From: Aquarana catesbeiana
Taxonomy: Eukaryota; Chordata; Amphibia; Anura; Ranidae
Reading direction: 5' to 3'
NCBI RefSeq assembly: GCF_042186555.1
Contig: NC_133328.1
Span: forward strand, 62,056,074 to 62,120,073
Length of the DNA: 64,000 nt
The translations under genes were made by a program, and so were the position numbers. Shown piece by piece: positions 46,901 to 60,411 of the stretch (position 1 is the stretch's first letter; every line of letters starts with the position of its first letter). Under the pieces are notes generated by a model. It was given only the letters and a program-made list of their open reading frames with translations. It was not told where the DNA came from and ran no database searches.

Positions 46901-49900
46901 TGCTGAGAGCCTGAGATGGGTGTCAGTCCAGGCACTTGGTGGATCCAGACCTTATTGTTGCGATGACGCGGTGCCTGGACTGAAATCTGTGGCGTCAGCA
47001 GAGAGCCGACTTCAACCCACTCTCTGAAAACAGGTCACAGGCGTGCAAAACGAATTGCACTACTGTGACCCATAGGAGAAGCCCAGCCAAACGAGCTTTG
47101 GCTGGACTTCTCCTCCTTTTAATGAATATCTTTTTAAATTGGTTATTAGAAAATTGAGAATTGGAATGCGAAAAATTTAGAATGAAAATAACATTGGTTA
47201 ACTTTCATGTTCTTGATAAGCTGCTAGTTGTTTCTCCTACCCATCTGGTCTTTTTAATCTTTTTTCAGAGTCACTGAAGAGGACACGGTACATGCTGCTA
47301 GCTGTGATAATAATTGGACTATACGGCTTATCCAAAACACCGTTTTTGTCAGGTACTTTTTTTTTTTTTTTTTTTTTTGCGCGTAACTTTAAAATGGTTC
47401 TAAAGTCTAGGTGTTTTTTACCTTTTTAATACATTCCCTGCATTAAGGAAAAAAAAAAAACCTTCCTAACCCCCCCCTCCTCCCCCCTCCAAACGCAACC
47501 TGACACCTCTCACGATACAGTGCTGTCCCCACCGGCAGCTCCGCTCTCTGGATACACTGAGAGCAACGGGAGCCATTGAGGAGTTTGGCTGAGCCTCACT
47601 TTGTGTTTATGGACGCATTCAGCCCAGCTTGAGAATGTGCACCCTGGCTATGGGGGCACCCACAGAAAGAAGGAGCGGACAGCACCGACAGCCAAAGAAA
47701 AGTTAAGTGACAGAGGTAAGTATAACATCTTTTTTTTTTTTTTTTTTTTTTTAATTTTAATTAAAAAAATGCCTTTAGAACCACTTTAAGGTTTGCAATT
47801 TGTTCAGTTGTAGCTTAATAAATAACTTGTTACTGTATAATAATAAGGTGGTCTGCTCAACTAATGCTTCATGAACACATCCTTTGCAGAATCTGTGCCA
47901 TAACAATAATTCTACCGGTTCTAAACTTCTTAAAAATGTTGAAAAAAGGCAAAAGTGTAATGTTTGCTGCAATCCTCACAGTGCTGATGAACGTTAACCT
48001 AGTGCTCTATATTTTTCAACCCTTTCAATTTTAGTCTTAAAATAAAAAAATTTCATTATATTGCAGTCCGTTTCCGGGCATCGTCTGGCCTTGATGCAGC
48101 TGTAGATCCAATTCAGATGAAAAATGTAACGTTTGAGCATGTAAAAGGGGTAAGTATGATTTGATCTTTGTTAGGGCTGGGGCTCTTCTTTTGGTGGTAT
48201 TTGATCACCTTTGCAGTTATTTTTTGCGCTGTAAACAAAAAAGACCGACCAATTTGGAGAGCGAAAACATTTTTTACTTTCTGCTGTAAAGCATACCCAA
48301 TAAAGAGTAATAAAAAAAAATCAAATTTCTTCATAAGTTTTTAGGCCAATATGTATTCTGCTACATCTTTTTGGTAAAAAGAAATCCTAATAAGCGTATA
48401 TTGATTAGTTTGCGCGAAAGTTACAGCGTCTAGACTATGGAGTATTTTTTATTTCTACTATTAATGGCTGCGATCAGTGGCTTGTAGCAGGACTGTAATA
48501 TTTCAACGTACAGTCGGGTGCTTTTGACACTTTTTAGGGACGAGTGACACTAATATAATGGTCAGTGCAAAAAAAATGCACTGTCACTGTACTAATGACA
48601 CTGGCTGGGAAGGGGGTTAACATCAGTGGCGATCAAAGGGTCAACTGTGTGCCTAGTCAGTATTTTATAGTGTGGGAGGTGCTTTTACCAGGGGAAGGCA
48701 TGGATCCATGTCCCTGGATCCATGCTTTTCGTACTGACAGAACGGCGATTTTCCTTGTTTACATAGCTGGACCGGTGTTCTGCCTCTGTGCTGGATGATC
48801 GGCGGTTGCGATCGGCGGTTGCCAGCGGAAATTAAGTCCACGGTACCTGCAGATCACCTCCCGTTGTGATAAATGCATGCGCACCCCTAACCCGTAAGTG
48901 TCGGATCATGTACTAGGTACATGATCCATTGCAGCAGTGCCACCTTGCTGCCGTATATTTAAGTTAATACAGTCGGCAAGTGGTTAAAGCATAAAAGCAA
49001 CAATCTATTGCAACCAATCAATGTTGTTTAATAGAGTCAGTTGTATAAAAGATGTAGTGAGGCTGAACTTGCATGAATTTTTACTATATATATAAACCAT
49101 ACCCTTGAACTTCTCTTATTTTCTCCCTTTTGGCCTGCTAAATATACTTTAAGTGTTTTTGTTATATCTGCTCATTGTACAGTAGATTTTGGTTGATATT
49201 CTGTCGCTATCATTTAAAATACACGTATGATACAAATTATAGACCCTTCATTTCTTTGTAAGTGGGCAAACTTTACAAAATCTGCAGGGGATCTAATAAT
49301 TTTCCCCACTGTAAAGGGGAGGGGGGGGGGGGAGAACAGTTGACCCTGCTGGCGATCCAATGAGCTGATGGCTTGCTGTTCTTTATGCCCATGTTGCACA
49401 GTTGGCATTTAGTGGGCGTTCTTCCTAGCTATATCTGTGGACTACAGAACACCTCTCCTCTGTTATGGAGGTGAGGACAGGCACAGGTGTATTCCTAATA
49501 CGTTTCCTGTCCTAGGGTGACAATGTTGCTGCTCCATGGATACAGTACAGTGAAAATGTTGTCACACTAGAGCAGGAAGTTTTTTGATTGGGGGGGGGGC
49601 AATCCTAAAATAAGAAAACTAATGAAGCTGCCACTTTTGAAGACTGGTAAGCTGCAACATATTTACATTCCTGGGTTTAGAAAAGCTTTAAGACTTGTAG
49701 TCTTATTGGTGCTCAGTGGACTAAAGCTTGAATGAATGAATGAATGAATGAGTGACTTGTATAGCGCTACCTATGCGAACTCAATCGCCTCAGGGCGCTT
49801 TTTGCTAAAGCTTGGTACAAAGGTGTGTTCTTTATTCGTTCAACCCAGCGGGCTGAATGGGGGAAAAAAAGTGACAGATCGCTATACTAACACAAGCGAG

Positions 49901-52900
49901 GTTAGTGCAGAGATCTCTTTCCCCACCCCCACTGTGCTATTGTGTTCTGACAGGGGAACACACTGGTCAGCGCTTGGACACATTGGCCGGTCAGATGCTA
50001 TTTTTTTCAGCATGCTCGTTCGACCGAAGCCACTTGTGAGATCGGCTTTTGTCAGACAAGCAGTTGTACACACGGACTGAAAGTCGGACGGTTTCTACTG
50101 TACTAGCTGATTCGGCCCATGTGTACCCGGACTTGGAGTGGATGGTTATGTTTGAGTAGCTGCACTTTTAGCACTTCATGCTGTGCACTTCTAGGTGCAG
50201 TTGTCCCTGCTTTTTATAATTCTAGTTCTCATTGTGCCTAAACATTTCTATAGAAAAATAGACACCAGGCAGAGAAGCGGCGTGAGGTAGGTCTTAGAAT
50301 TGGAGTTTATGGTCCAAAATGATTGATTGGAATTCTCTTTTGGAGAGAGCCTGCACACCCATCATAAATACTTCAACTTTTATCTCTGTCCCAGATGTCA
50401 TCTTTCACTTTGGGTAATGGGTTCTAAATATAATGGCTGCTAGTTTTCTAAACGATTGGAAAGTTATTTGTGCAGTTAGGGAAAGCTCACTGTGCTTAAT
50501 ACTATCAACAGGTTGAAGAAGCAAAAAATGAACTACAGGAAGTGGTTGATTTCTTGAAAAATCCTCAGAAGTTCACTGTTTTAGGGGGAAAGCTTCCAAA
50601 AGGTAAGATCTACTACACATGGCGCTTTGCTTTGATACGCCTCGTGTGCCACATTTTTGACTGTAGGAGAGTGATTTTTATATTGACCCAGTGTATTAAT
50701 CTAGAGGCCCCATAACCCCATTCCCATTTCATTGTAAGCCTAAATTTACCCAACTCAGTAGAGGCAATAATGCATAAAATGTAAACTTCTTGTGCATCGT
50801 TGGCATTTTAGTACACATTTATTGAATCTGAAGCATGGATGGGATTCTTCCTTTCTCAAGTCCATAAATTGCAGCTCCTTTGCTTGAGTTGTCCTCAAAT
50901 GCTGTGGTTTTTTTTTTTTTTTTCTTCAGGTATTCTGTTAGTTGGACCACCTGGCACAGGGAAAACCCTCCTGGCTCGAGCTGTCGCTGGGGAAGCTGAT
51001 GTTCCTTTCTATTATGCATCCGGCTCTGAATTTGATGAGATGTTTGTTGGGGTTGGAGCCAGTCGCATTAGGAATTTATTTAGTATGTTGATTTAGCTTT
51101 CCTTTTTTTTTTTTTTTTTCCTCTAATTGTTTACTTTACCTGTCCCTTCTTAATGGAAGCCTGCCCTGAGAGAAATATAGGGTTGTGGTTGCCTTTTTGC
51201 TTCTGTGCCTGGAGTCACTGATCTAGGGCAAGTATATAAAAATGAGGACTTCTGACTTGATCTTTTCTGATTTACCTTCTTGTTCATGGTAAATATTTCT
51301 AAATATTGAATTGTGTGGGTTAGCATTCCAACCAGGTAACAAGCATTTATGAAAAAGGAAATTACATTGCAAAGGCAGCCCTGTATATGTCTCATGACGG
51401 GTATACCCTTAAGAATGAATACCAATTCCCAACTGCCCTTTTAAAGCCTAATTTTTTATAAAAAAAAATTCTAGAATATTTTTATTTTAATACATGTTTT
51501 ATGAGCGTATCAGGGTAAAATGAAAAGGTTACAAAGTCTGGCAATGTACAAAGTACAATGTAAGGTTGTTACATCCACAGCCATTACTATGAACAAAGCA
51601 TATTCCTCTATAGTGTGTGCTTGTCTCAAGGCAGAGCACTAAGTGCAATTTCTGTCTGCTGCTTCATTCCTCTATCTGCTTCTGACAAGGTTTTCCTGAC
51701 ACCAAGAGAAAAAAGGTGATGGGGAAGGGAGCTCCAGCACACAGCCCTTGACAGCCTCAGCTCTGCTCCTGTATGCTGTGTGAAAGGGAGGGCGTGTCCC
51801 CTCCCTGCAGGCGGGGGAGGGGATATCCCCCTCCCTACAGGTGTGGGGGGGGGGGGTCCCTTCCCTACCCTACCCTACAGTCGGCTCTCACTAAGCTCTG
51901 CGTAGTGTGATTTCAGCTCTCTGCCACCTACTTTGGAAGCTCAGACCAGCTGTATAAATTATGTACTTTTAATGGCTGTAGAGAAGACTGCAGATGAACA
52001 GGAACAACTTATGTAGGAGGATTTGTTTCATCTTTGTATCACCTGAGGCCAGTCACTTCACTTGGCATCTGTAAGGGTTTACAACCACTTTAATTAGAGG
52101 AATTTCCTCATGGGCGGAGTATGGTAATATCTGAAATAGAAGCGGGTTAAAGGAAAGAGGGGGTAAGATAGTTGAAAGAGAGGGAGGGCACAGCATGCAG
52201 AAAAGAGAACTGAACAAAAGATAAAGGGGAAGGAAAAACTGTGTTCATAAATTTAGCCTATTTGTACCACCTTAGGCTGGGTTCACACTTATGCGATGCG
52301 CACCGTATTGCTCTGCACATCACATGCGATGTGACTTCAGCCATACAGTTTGTACGTCTCAAATCGCATCACTTTCGCATCAGAATGGTGCAGGATTTTT
52401 TTTTTTTTTTTTTTGGTCCGCACCGGAATTGGATCGCATGGATATTCAGACCCATGTGATCCGATTCCAGTTTGCACTGTGTTTTGCAAACTGATTTGGG
52501 GGTGTCATTAACTTTCTTTTGACACCCATAGTGGTTCGCAGATGTTAGTGTGAACTGCCTGCGAGTCAGATGCGATGCGGGAACACTCACAGAAATCATG
52601 CTGGTTCCCGCATCGCACCAGTGTGAACCGAGACTTGAAGGCTAACCCCTTTAAAAAATAAAATAAAATAATGCACAATTTTTTTGCAGATAAGTGCTGC
52701 GTCCTTAAAAAAAAAAAAAAAAAAAAAAAAAAGTCGGTAAAGCATTGCACCCACCATTGGCAGATCACAGATGCGTTGTCAGGATCTTTCAGACCGTCAG
52801 TATAGCGATCTGCTCGTACCTCCTTTTATATGTGCAGGTAGTTGCTGAAGTCCAGGAAGATCATCAATGAACTATGAGAGCCCTCACAGTTCATTGATAA

Positions 52901-54951
52901 CTACAAGCCGTTAACTGCAATGGCTGGCGGTAGTTGTAGTTCATTTACAGAACTCTGCACTCTCCCCGCAGGTCCATGCTGTTTTGAAATTTTGACAGTG
53001 GTTGCGGGGAGGAGTTCCCCTGCCTGTTGTCACAAAGGGGGGTGGAGGATGCTGAATATGTTACACCCTAAGGCTTGGCTCTCACTGCTGCGACATGAGA
53101 TCCAACTTGTAAGAACCAAAGTCGCAAGTCTTCAAATCGCCCCCTCCACCTTGAAACAGCTGTGACAGGTCATAAACTTGGCTAAATCTGGGCTACCTTC
53201 TTTTCTCAGCTTCTCTAGAGTTCTCTATGAACCAAGGACAGCCACCTGGAAGGACAATGATAGAGTGTGTGTGTGTGTATATGCGTGTTCCTTTGAGACC
53301 CCTGCACTAAAGGGTGTAAACTGGCAGCCCCCCCAGCTGTTGCGAAACTAGAAGTCCCATGAAGCATTGCAAGGCTGACAGTTAAAAGTATGACTCCCAC
53401 AGGCAGAGACATGATGGGACTTGTAGTTTCGCAACAGCTGGAGGGCCGCCAGTTTGAGACCCCTGCTTCAGTGCCTGTATAAAGTACGTATTCGAGTCTG
53501 TCTCTAGTTGAGCAATACTTAGAATGGCAGGGGCTTTGAAGACTAAGCAGGGGATCAAAACTTATCCTACACCACAAAAGTATTTTTCTTCATGCTGTGT
53601 TGTTTGTTTTTTTTTGTGTTTTTTTTTTTTTTTTTATGTTCTTTAAATTAATGAGACCGACTTGACCATAAGAAAAGCTTTGAAGGAGAAAAGTACAGCC
53701 AAAGCTCGTTTGGCTGTGGATCATAGGAGTGCAGTTTGTACTGCACTCCTGTGATCTGTTTTCAGCAGACAGTGGACTGAAGCCTGCTGTCAGCTGACAT
53801 GACAGAGCAGGTCCGGGAAAGACTGCAACTATATGGTCGAGATCTGCCCACATGCCTGGATCGGCACCCAGCTCAGCCACTAAGAGCCTGATCCCATGCT
53901 TCCGCCCCCTCCACAGCCCAGTGAACGCAGGGGGGCAGAGCAGAGAGCCAGTGACTTACTAGAGAACCAAGCAATCGGCAGTGTTTGATCGCTCAGCTCT
54001 TGGCCTTAGAGCTGGCGGAGGACAGATGCAGCATCGGACCGATGCTGCATCCACCTAGGCAAGTATGAGTCCTATACTTCTCTCAAGGCAAAAAGCAAGC
54101 TCCATTTCAAACGCTGACACTGATTTACTGAAACTGGAGGGCATGTTGAAAGTAAATTTTTACTTCTCTTGGTGAATGAGGTAAAATTAAAATTCACTTG
54201 AAAATCGTACCCAATCATAGAAAAACAGGATTATTGGATAATTAAAGTAACCACAACTTTACTTCATGCACTAAGCTAAGTGAAAACTGATTCTTGCAAG
54301 GAAAACATTCACTTTGATAGTGAATATGCTTTAGTTCATTGGTACATGGACCCCAGAGTGTGCTAAAAATGGTGTAACTAATTCTTTAACACTGTGGTGG
54401 TTGATTATATACAACGTATTGAGTATATCTAATTACACAGCAGTTGCAAATGAAGGGAATATACTAATTTAACTACGTTTTTATTAACAGGAGAAGCTAA
54501 GGGTAATGCACCCTGTGTTATATTTATCGATGAGTTGGATTCAGTTGGAGGTAAAAGGATTGAGTCTCCCATGCACCCATACTCCAGGCAGACAATAAAC
54601 CAACTGCTAGCAGAAATGGATGGGTAAGCTTATCAGTATTCATTTTGTACATATGTGTTTATGGCTATCTGATTTATAACTGAATGTAAGAAGTATTTAT
54701 ATTTTTTTTGTGTGCGCTTTTAATTATAAGAATAGTGATAGCACAATGCATGGTTACAGGCTACACGTATTGGGATCAGATACAACACAAAAAAGCACCG
54801 CTCTGATCAATGAGGTGAAATGATATTCAATAAAAGTCAACTGTTTCTTCCCAGGTGCTCAGGCTCAGATGTCCTTCCACACATCCATGTAAAAGCAAAC
54901 GGCTAACGCACATTTAAGACAGAAACCATAAAAAAATAAAAAATATACACA

Positions 54952-55020
<69 letters not shown>

Positions 55021-58000
55021 ATATATATATATAATGTGTGTGTGTGTGTATATGTATAGATATATCCCCTTTTAATAAATAAAAACTACTGATTTTGCTG
55101 TTGTATCATCTCACCGATTTTTTATTTTTTTTTTTCTCTTGTTATAGCTTTAAGCCAAATGAAGGCGTTATAATCATTGGAGCAACAAATTTCCCTGAAG
55201 CCTTGGATAGGTACGTAATGAAGTAAATGTTTTAACAAATTGGATCTAATTTTATACCGCTTTAAATAAGGAAATCTAAAACTGCAGTATAACTTTTGTA
55301 CTAGAAATCTGATACGTAACCAACATCTACGTCAGCCAGGAGACAGTCATTTTGCTCTGTTGGTTTTTCACATGTTGTGGCGTGTTGGCTGTAGACTTAA
55401 CGCAGACTGAAATTAGCAAAAAAAATGTACTTATTGTGTCTAAAGTTCAAAAAGGAATTCTTTCTAGACAATGCCTGCGTTAAATGTATAGGGCAATGTA
55501 TACTTCCGACATCTCTAAAATGCACAGGAGTTGCATTAGTGTCCTGCACTCAGTGAATACCGCATTTATATAACACGCACTTTCTTCCCCCTGGAAATCG
55601 TGGGTGCGTGTTATACACCGATCCCTGCTGTCTCTGAGCTGCGATCTCCTGTGTACCCGGCACTCTGTCACTCACAGCCACGCCTCCTGGCCCCCGCATT
55701 GGGCCACTGTTCTGTCTATCATATGAGCAGGACCAGGAGGCGTGGCTGTGAGTGACGGAGCGCCGGGTACACAGGAGATAGTGGCTCTGTGTAATTCAGC
55801 AGTGCTCGCTCCTTCCTCTTCCCTTGGAGACAGCAGGGATAATCCAACACTGGCGAGGTTGCAATGATCGGAAAGGTGAGACTGCAGATGGGCACTGAGC
55901 AGGGTGCATTGATGAGCTGTCACCCTAATTTTGCTTCAGAGTTCTTTATTTAAAATGTAAGTTTTTGTTTTTGTTTTTGTTTTTTTCTTTTTTATACTTG
56001 CCTCCTACCTAAAATTGTGGTGCATGTTATACTCCTGTGCATGTTATACACTGATAAATACGGTAATCATGTATATCGGGGTATCAGTGTATTGCTTTCA
56101 TGGTTGTATTTGTTGTTTAGAACATGGTTTTTAAGGCTTTCATTGTGTTTCATTTTTCTAGTGCATTGGTGAGACCTGGACGCTTTGACATGCAAGTCAC
56201 AGTTCCCTTGCCTGATGTGAAGGGTCGTTCCGAGATTATCAAATGGTACCTCAACAAAATCAAATATGATGAGTGTAAGTTTACTTATTTCATACTTTTG
56301 TGGTGTTATGGAAGTTACTAAGCCGGTCATGGTTTTCAAATCTCAGTGGGTTCAGCAGAGGCCGGCTGAGATTCAAACCATGTATAGGCAGGCTGATTGT
56401 ACTAAAGTCTATCCATTGATCGACTTAGGTACAACCAGCATGTCGGATTTTCGGCATGCAATTATTGGCAGCGGCTGTACCCGCTAGAGATAATCTGTGT
56501 TCTCCCGACAGGGATGGCTCCCCCACGCCCCCTTGCTGGGTGAACATAATGACTCAGTGGGAGGGATTCCCCCATCAACACTGACTGCAGGTTGCAGGAA
56601 AGAAATTCGTATCTATGATTGGACAGAGGGGGAGCCAATTAGCAGGTCCAGTGGACCCAATGCCCGCTGGCCATCCGCGATCATTCCCGGGAGAGGCAGA
56701 ACGGGGTCTGCCTATGTAAACAAGGCAGATTGCCGTTCCGACAGGGGAGAAGATAGAGATCTTCTCTAAGCAGGAACACCGATCTGTCATCACCCGGTGA
56801 GAGCAACCCCCACACAGTAAGCAAGCACCAGCTAGGCACACAGTTAACCCTTTGATCACCCCCAATGTTAACCCCTTCCCTGCCAGTGTCACTGTTTATA
56901 ATGTCACTGTTTATAATGTCACTGGTTCCCAAAAAAGTGTCAGGTGTCTGATTTGTGTGTCGCAGTCCCAGTAAACGATGATCGTCGCCATTACCAGTAA
57001 AAAATAAATAAATAAAAATATCCCATAGTCTGTAGACGCGATAACTTTTGCGCAAATCAATCGATATACGCATATTGGGATTTTTTTTACCAAAATTATG
57101 TAGCAGAATACATAATGGTCTTAATTGATGATGAAGAAATTTTAGATTTTTTTTTTTTTTTTTTTATTGGATGTGTTTATAGCAGAAAGTGAGAAGAAAA
57201 AATAAATAAATATAAATATATATATAATTTCATAATTGTTTGGTCTTTTTATGTTTAAAGCGCAAAAAAATAAAAACCGCAGAGGTGATCAAATACCACC
57301 AAAAGAAAGCTCCTATTTGTGGTAAAAAAAAAAAAATCAATTTTATTTGGGTACAGCGTCACACGACCGCACAATTGTCAGTTAAAGGGGGTAAAACCTT
57401 CCGGGGCTTGAGTGAGTGGTTAATGATGAAAACGTTTTTAATCTCCTGAAAATGCTAGTTAACTGTCTGTCTGGCTTTCTTATAAGTCAATGTGTATGCA
57501 GCAAGTAAAGTCAGAATTCCTGGTCTCCTGAAGCTGCACTAAACTTATCAGATCAGCATAGCTGCCAGACAGTTAGAAGTTTCAGGAAATGAGCAATGGC
57601 AGATATAAAAAGTTAGGTGTAAGATGTAGTTTAACCACTTAAGAACCCCCTTAATGACAGGCCATTTTTTGCGATACTGCGCTGCATCTTGGTCGTGTGA
57701 CGCTGTACCCAAACAAAATCGATGTCCCTTTTTTTTTCCCCACAAATAGAGCTTTCTTTTTGTGGTATTTGATCACCTCTCCAGTTTTTATTTTTTGACA
57801 ATTTAGAAAAAAAAATCATTTACTTTTTGCTATAATAAATATCCCCCCAAAAATAAAACAAATTTCACGAGTTTAAGCCAATATGTATTCTTCTACATAT
57901 TTTTGGAAAAAAAAAAAAAATTGCAATAAGCGTATATTGGTTTGCGCAAAAGTTAGTGTCTACAAAATAGGGGATGAATTTATAGCATTTTTATTTTATT

Positions 58001-58616
58001 TATTTATTTTTTACTAGTCATGTCGGTGATTTTTAGCAGGACTGCGATTATTGCTGCAGACAGATTGGACACCTAAGTGACATTAATGCAGTGATCAGTG
58101 CTAAAAATATGCACTGTTGTACTAATAACACTTTCAGGGAAGGGGTTAACCTCAGGGGTAATCAAGGGGTTAAATGTGTTCCCTCAGTGTGTTTTTACTA
58201 ACTTTATGGGGGACTGTGACTGGGGAAACACACAGATCTGTCTTCCTGCATAGCAGAAAGACAATCTGTGGGATCACCCCTGTCAGAACGGAGATCTGCC
58301 TTGTTTAAACAGGCAGATACCTGTTCTGTCACTGCAGGCAGCGATCGAGGGTGGCGGGCGGACATCAAGTCCGCCCCAACCGCTGATTGTCTCCCCCGCT
58401 GGCCATGTGGGCGCACGCGCCCACAAATCGCCGTGTACGAGCCGGCGTACAATGGCGGCGATTCGCAGGAAGCAGCCACATTGCTGCAGTATAAATGCGG
58501 CGGCTGGTCCTTAAGTGGTTGTAAACTATCACCTTGTGTAACAACCCATTCAGTTTAAAAAATAAATGAAAGGCAAAACATTTTTGTATAGGCATAAAAA
58601 AGGTATTAATGTGTGT

Positions 58617-58659
<43 letters not shown>

Positions 58660-60377
58660 TAATAAGTGATCACATTCCCTCTGTTCTCGGCTGCTTAAGA
58701 GCTGGGTGGGGGAGGAGAAGGAGCAGCACACTGAGCTTCCGGTGGATGGCTGTGCAGCAGGGGTGTGTTAGGACAAGTCTGATCATTGGAGGAGAGCACA
58801 GTGAGTTCCCACCACAACTGGAGAACTGACCACAGTTTGCTCTCCTGCTTATTGTGGTCAGTTTTTAATAGGAAAGCTGAGGGACTGGCAGGGGCACCAG
58901 GGATTTCACATAAAGGAAGCAATACAAAGAACAGCGTACTTTCTCATACAAGTACATGGTACAGCAGGTACATATCAGGAATATGAAGTGTTGGGGTAAC
59001 AACAAAAGCTGTAAATCATGTTTCTGAATTGTATCAGTGATTTCTGTAAGACTCTGCAATTTGTAAAAAATTTTCTTTTATTATTAAGGGTCGGTTCACA
59101 CTGCTGTGATGCAAATCTAGTACGGGTTCCTGCATCGCATGTAACCCGCAGGCAGTTCACACTGCCCTATGCGAACTGCTGCGTGTGTCAGTAGAAAGTT
59201 AATGACACCCCAGAGCGCTTTGCATATCGCAAAAAAAGGGTCCTGTGCGAGTTTGGTCCAAATGCAATGCAAATACAGTCATACAATCTATATGGCTGAA
59301 TTTGCATAGCACAGAGATCACATGTGATTTGCGGTGCGAATCACATGCGATGTCTGACATTGCAGCAGTGTGAACCCAGCCTCAGTGTTCTAGGGTGGAT
59401 ACATTAAATTGTTAGAAATGCATAATTGACTTTCTAACAAGAACAACCAGTATGCTTTGTAAGAAAGCCCATAATTCTTTATATTATGCCAGTTTTCTTA
59501 CAGGGCTGGGCTTTCTAATAAGAAAAGAAGAAAGCCCAGAACTATATTTTAAAGTGGTTGTAAACTCTCCCCAACAACTTTGTCTCATGTAAATCAGCAT
59601 AAAAAAACCCTAATGAACACTGCTTGTAGATATCTCCTTACTTGCTTAGTATTGTTGTAATCCTCTTTGTTCTTTAGAATGACTTCACTGAGCATGCCCA
59701 GATTTCCCCTAATTTACGGCACACTCTGTGTACTTGTCTGTCTATTATCAGATCTTACTACGGCACAACTCTGAAATCCAACGCATAATCACTCAGAGCT
59801 TCCTACTACACCCCATGTGACATCACATGCAGTGTAAACTTGGGCATCAGACAGGATTACTGCAGCCTTATCAGCTGAAGCTGATAAGACTGACACAGGC
59901 AAACACTAGATAATAGGCACAAGTAAATACTATGAAATAAAACAAATCAGCTATGCGCAGTGAAACAGGGTTGCCATAGAAACGTTGGATTGAGAAGGAG
60001 GCTTGGTTAACAGTACAGGAAGTGCACAATGTAAGGGTGGAAATACACTCTACTGTGGACTCAATACTTAAGATGGCGCTGCCTAACCCCTGGAAACAAG
60101 TTTTTTAAAGTTTCTTTAAACCGTAAGTAATATGCGATTTGGGCTGAATTACAATGGCTATAGTTTGATAATTACTTATTATGAGGGACTAAATGAAAAG
60201 CAGCATCAGAGTGGGAGAGTTTACTTCCTCTTTAAGCTTTCTGGCACACTGTTAATCGGCTAGTTAAAATGACTTTCAGAGTTGGGAGGGGTTCTGCCTC
60301 TCAGATTTTTCATTAAGATCTTTACTTTAGCTAAACAGTTGCGGTCTTAAAGGGATTGTAAAGGCAGAAAGTGTTTT

Positions 60378-60411
<34 letters not shown>

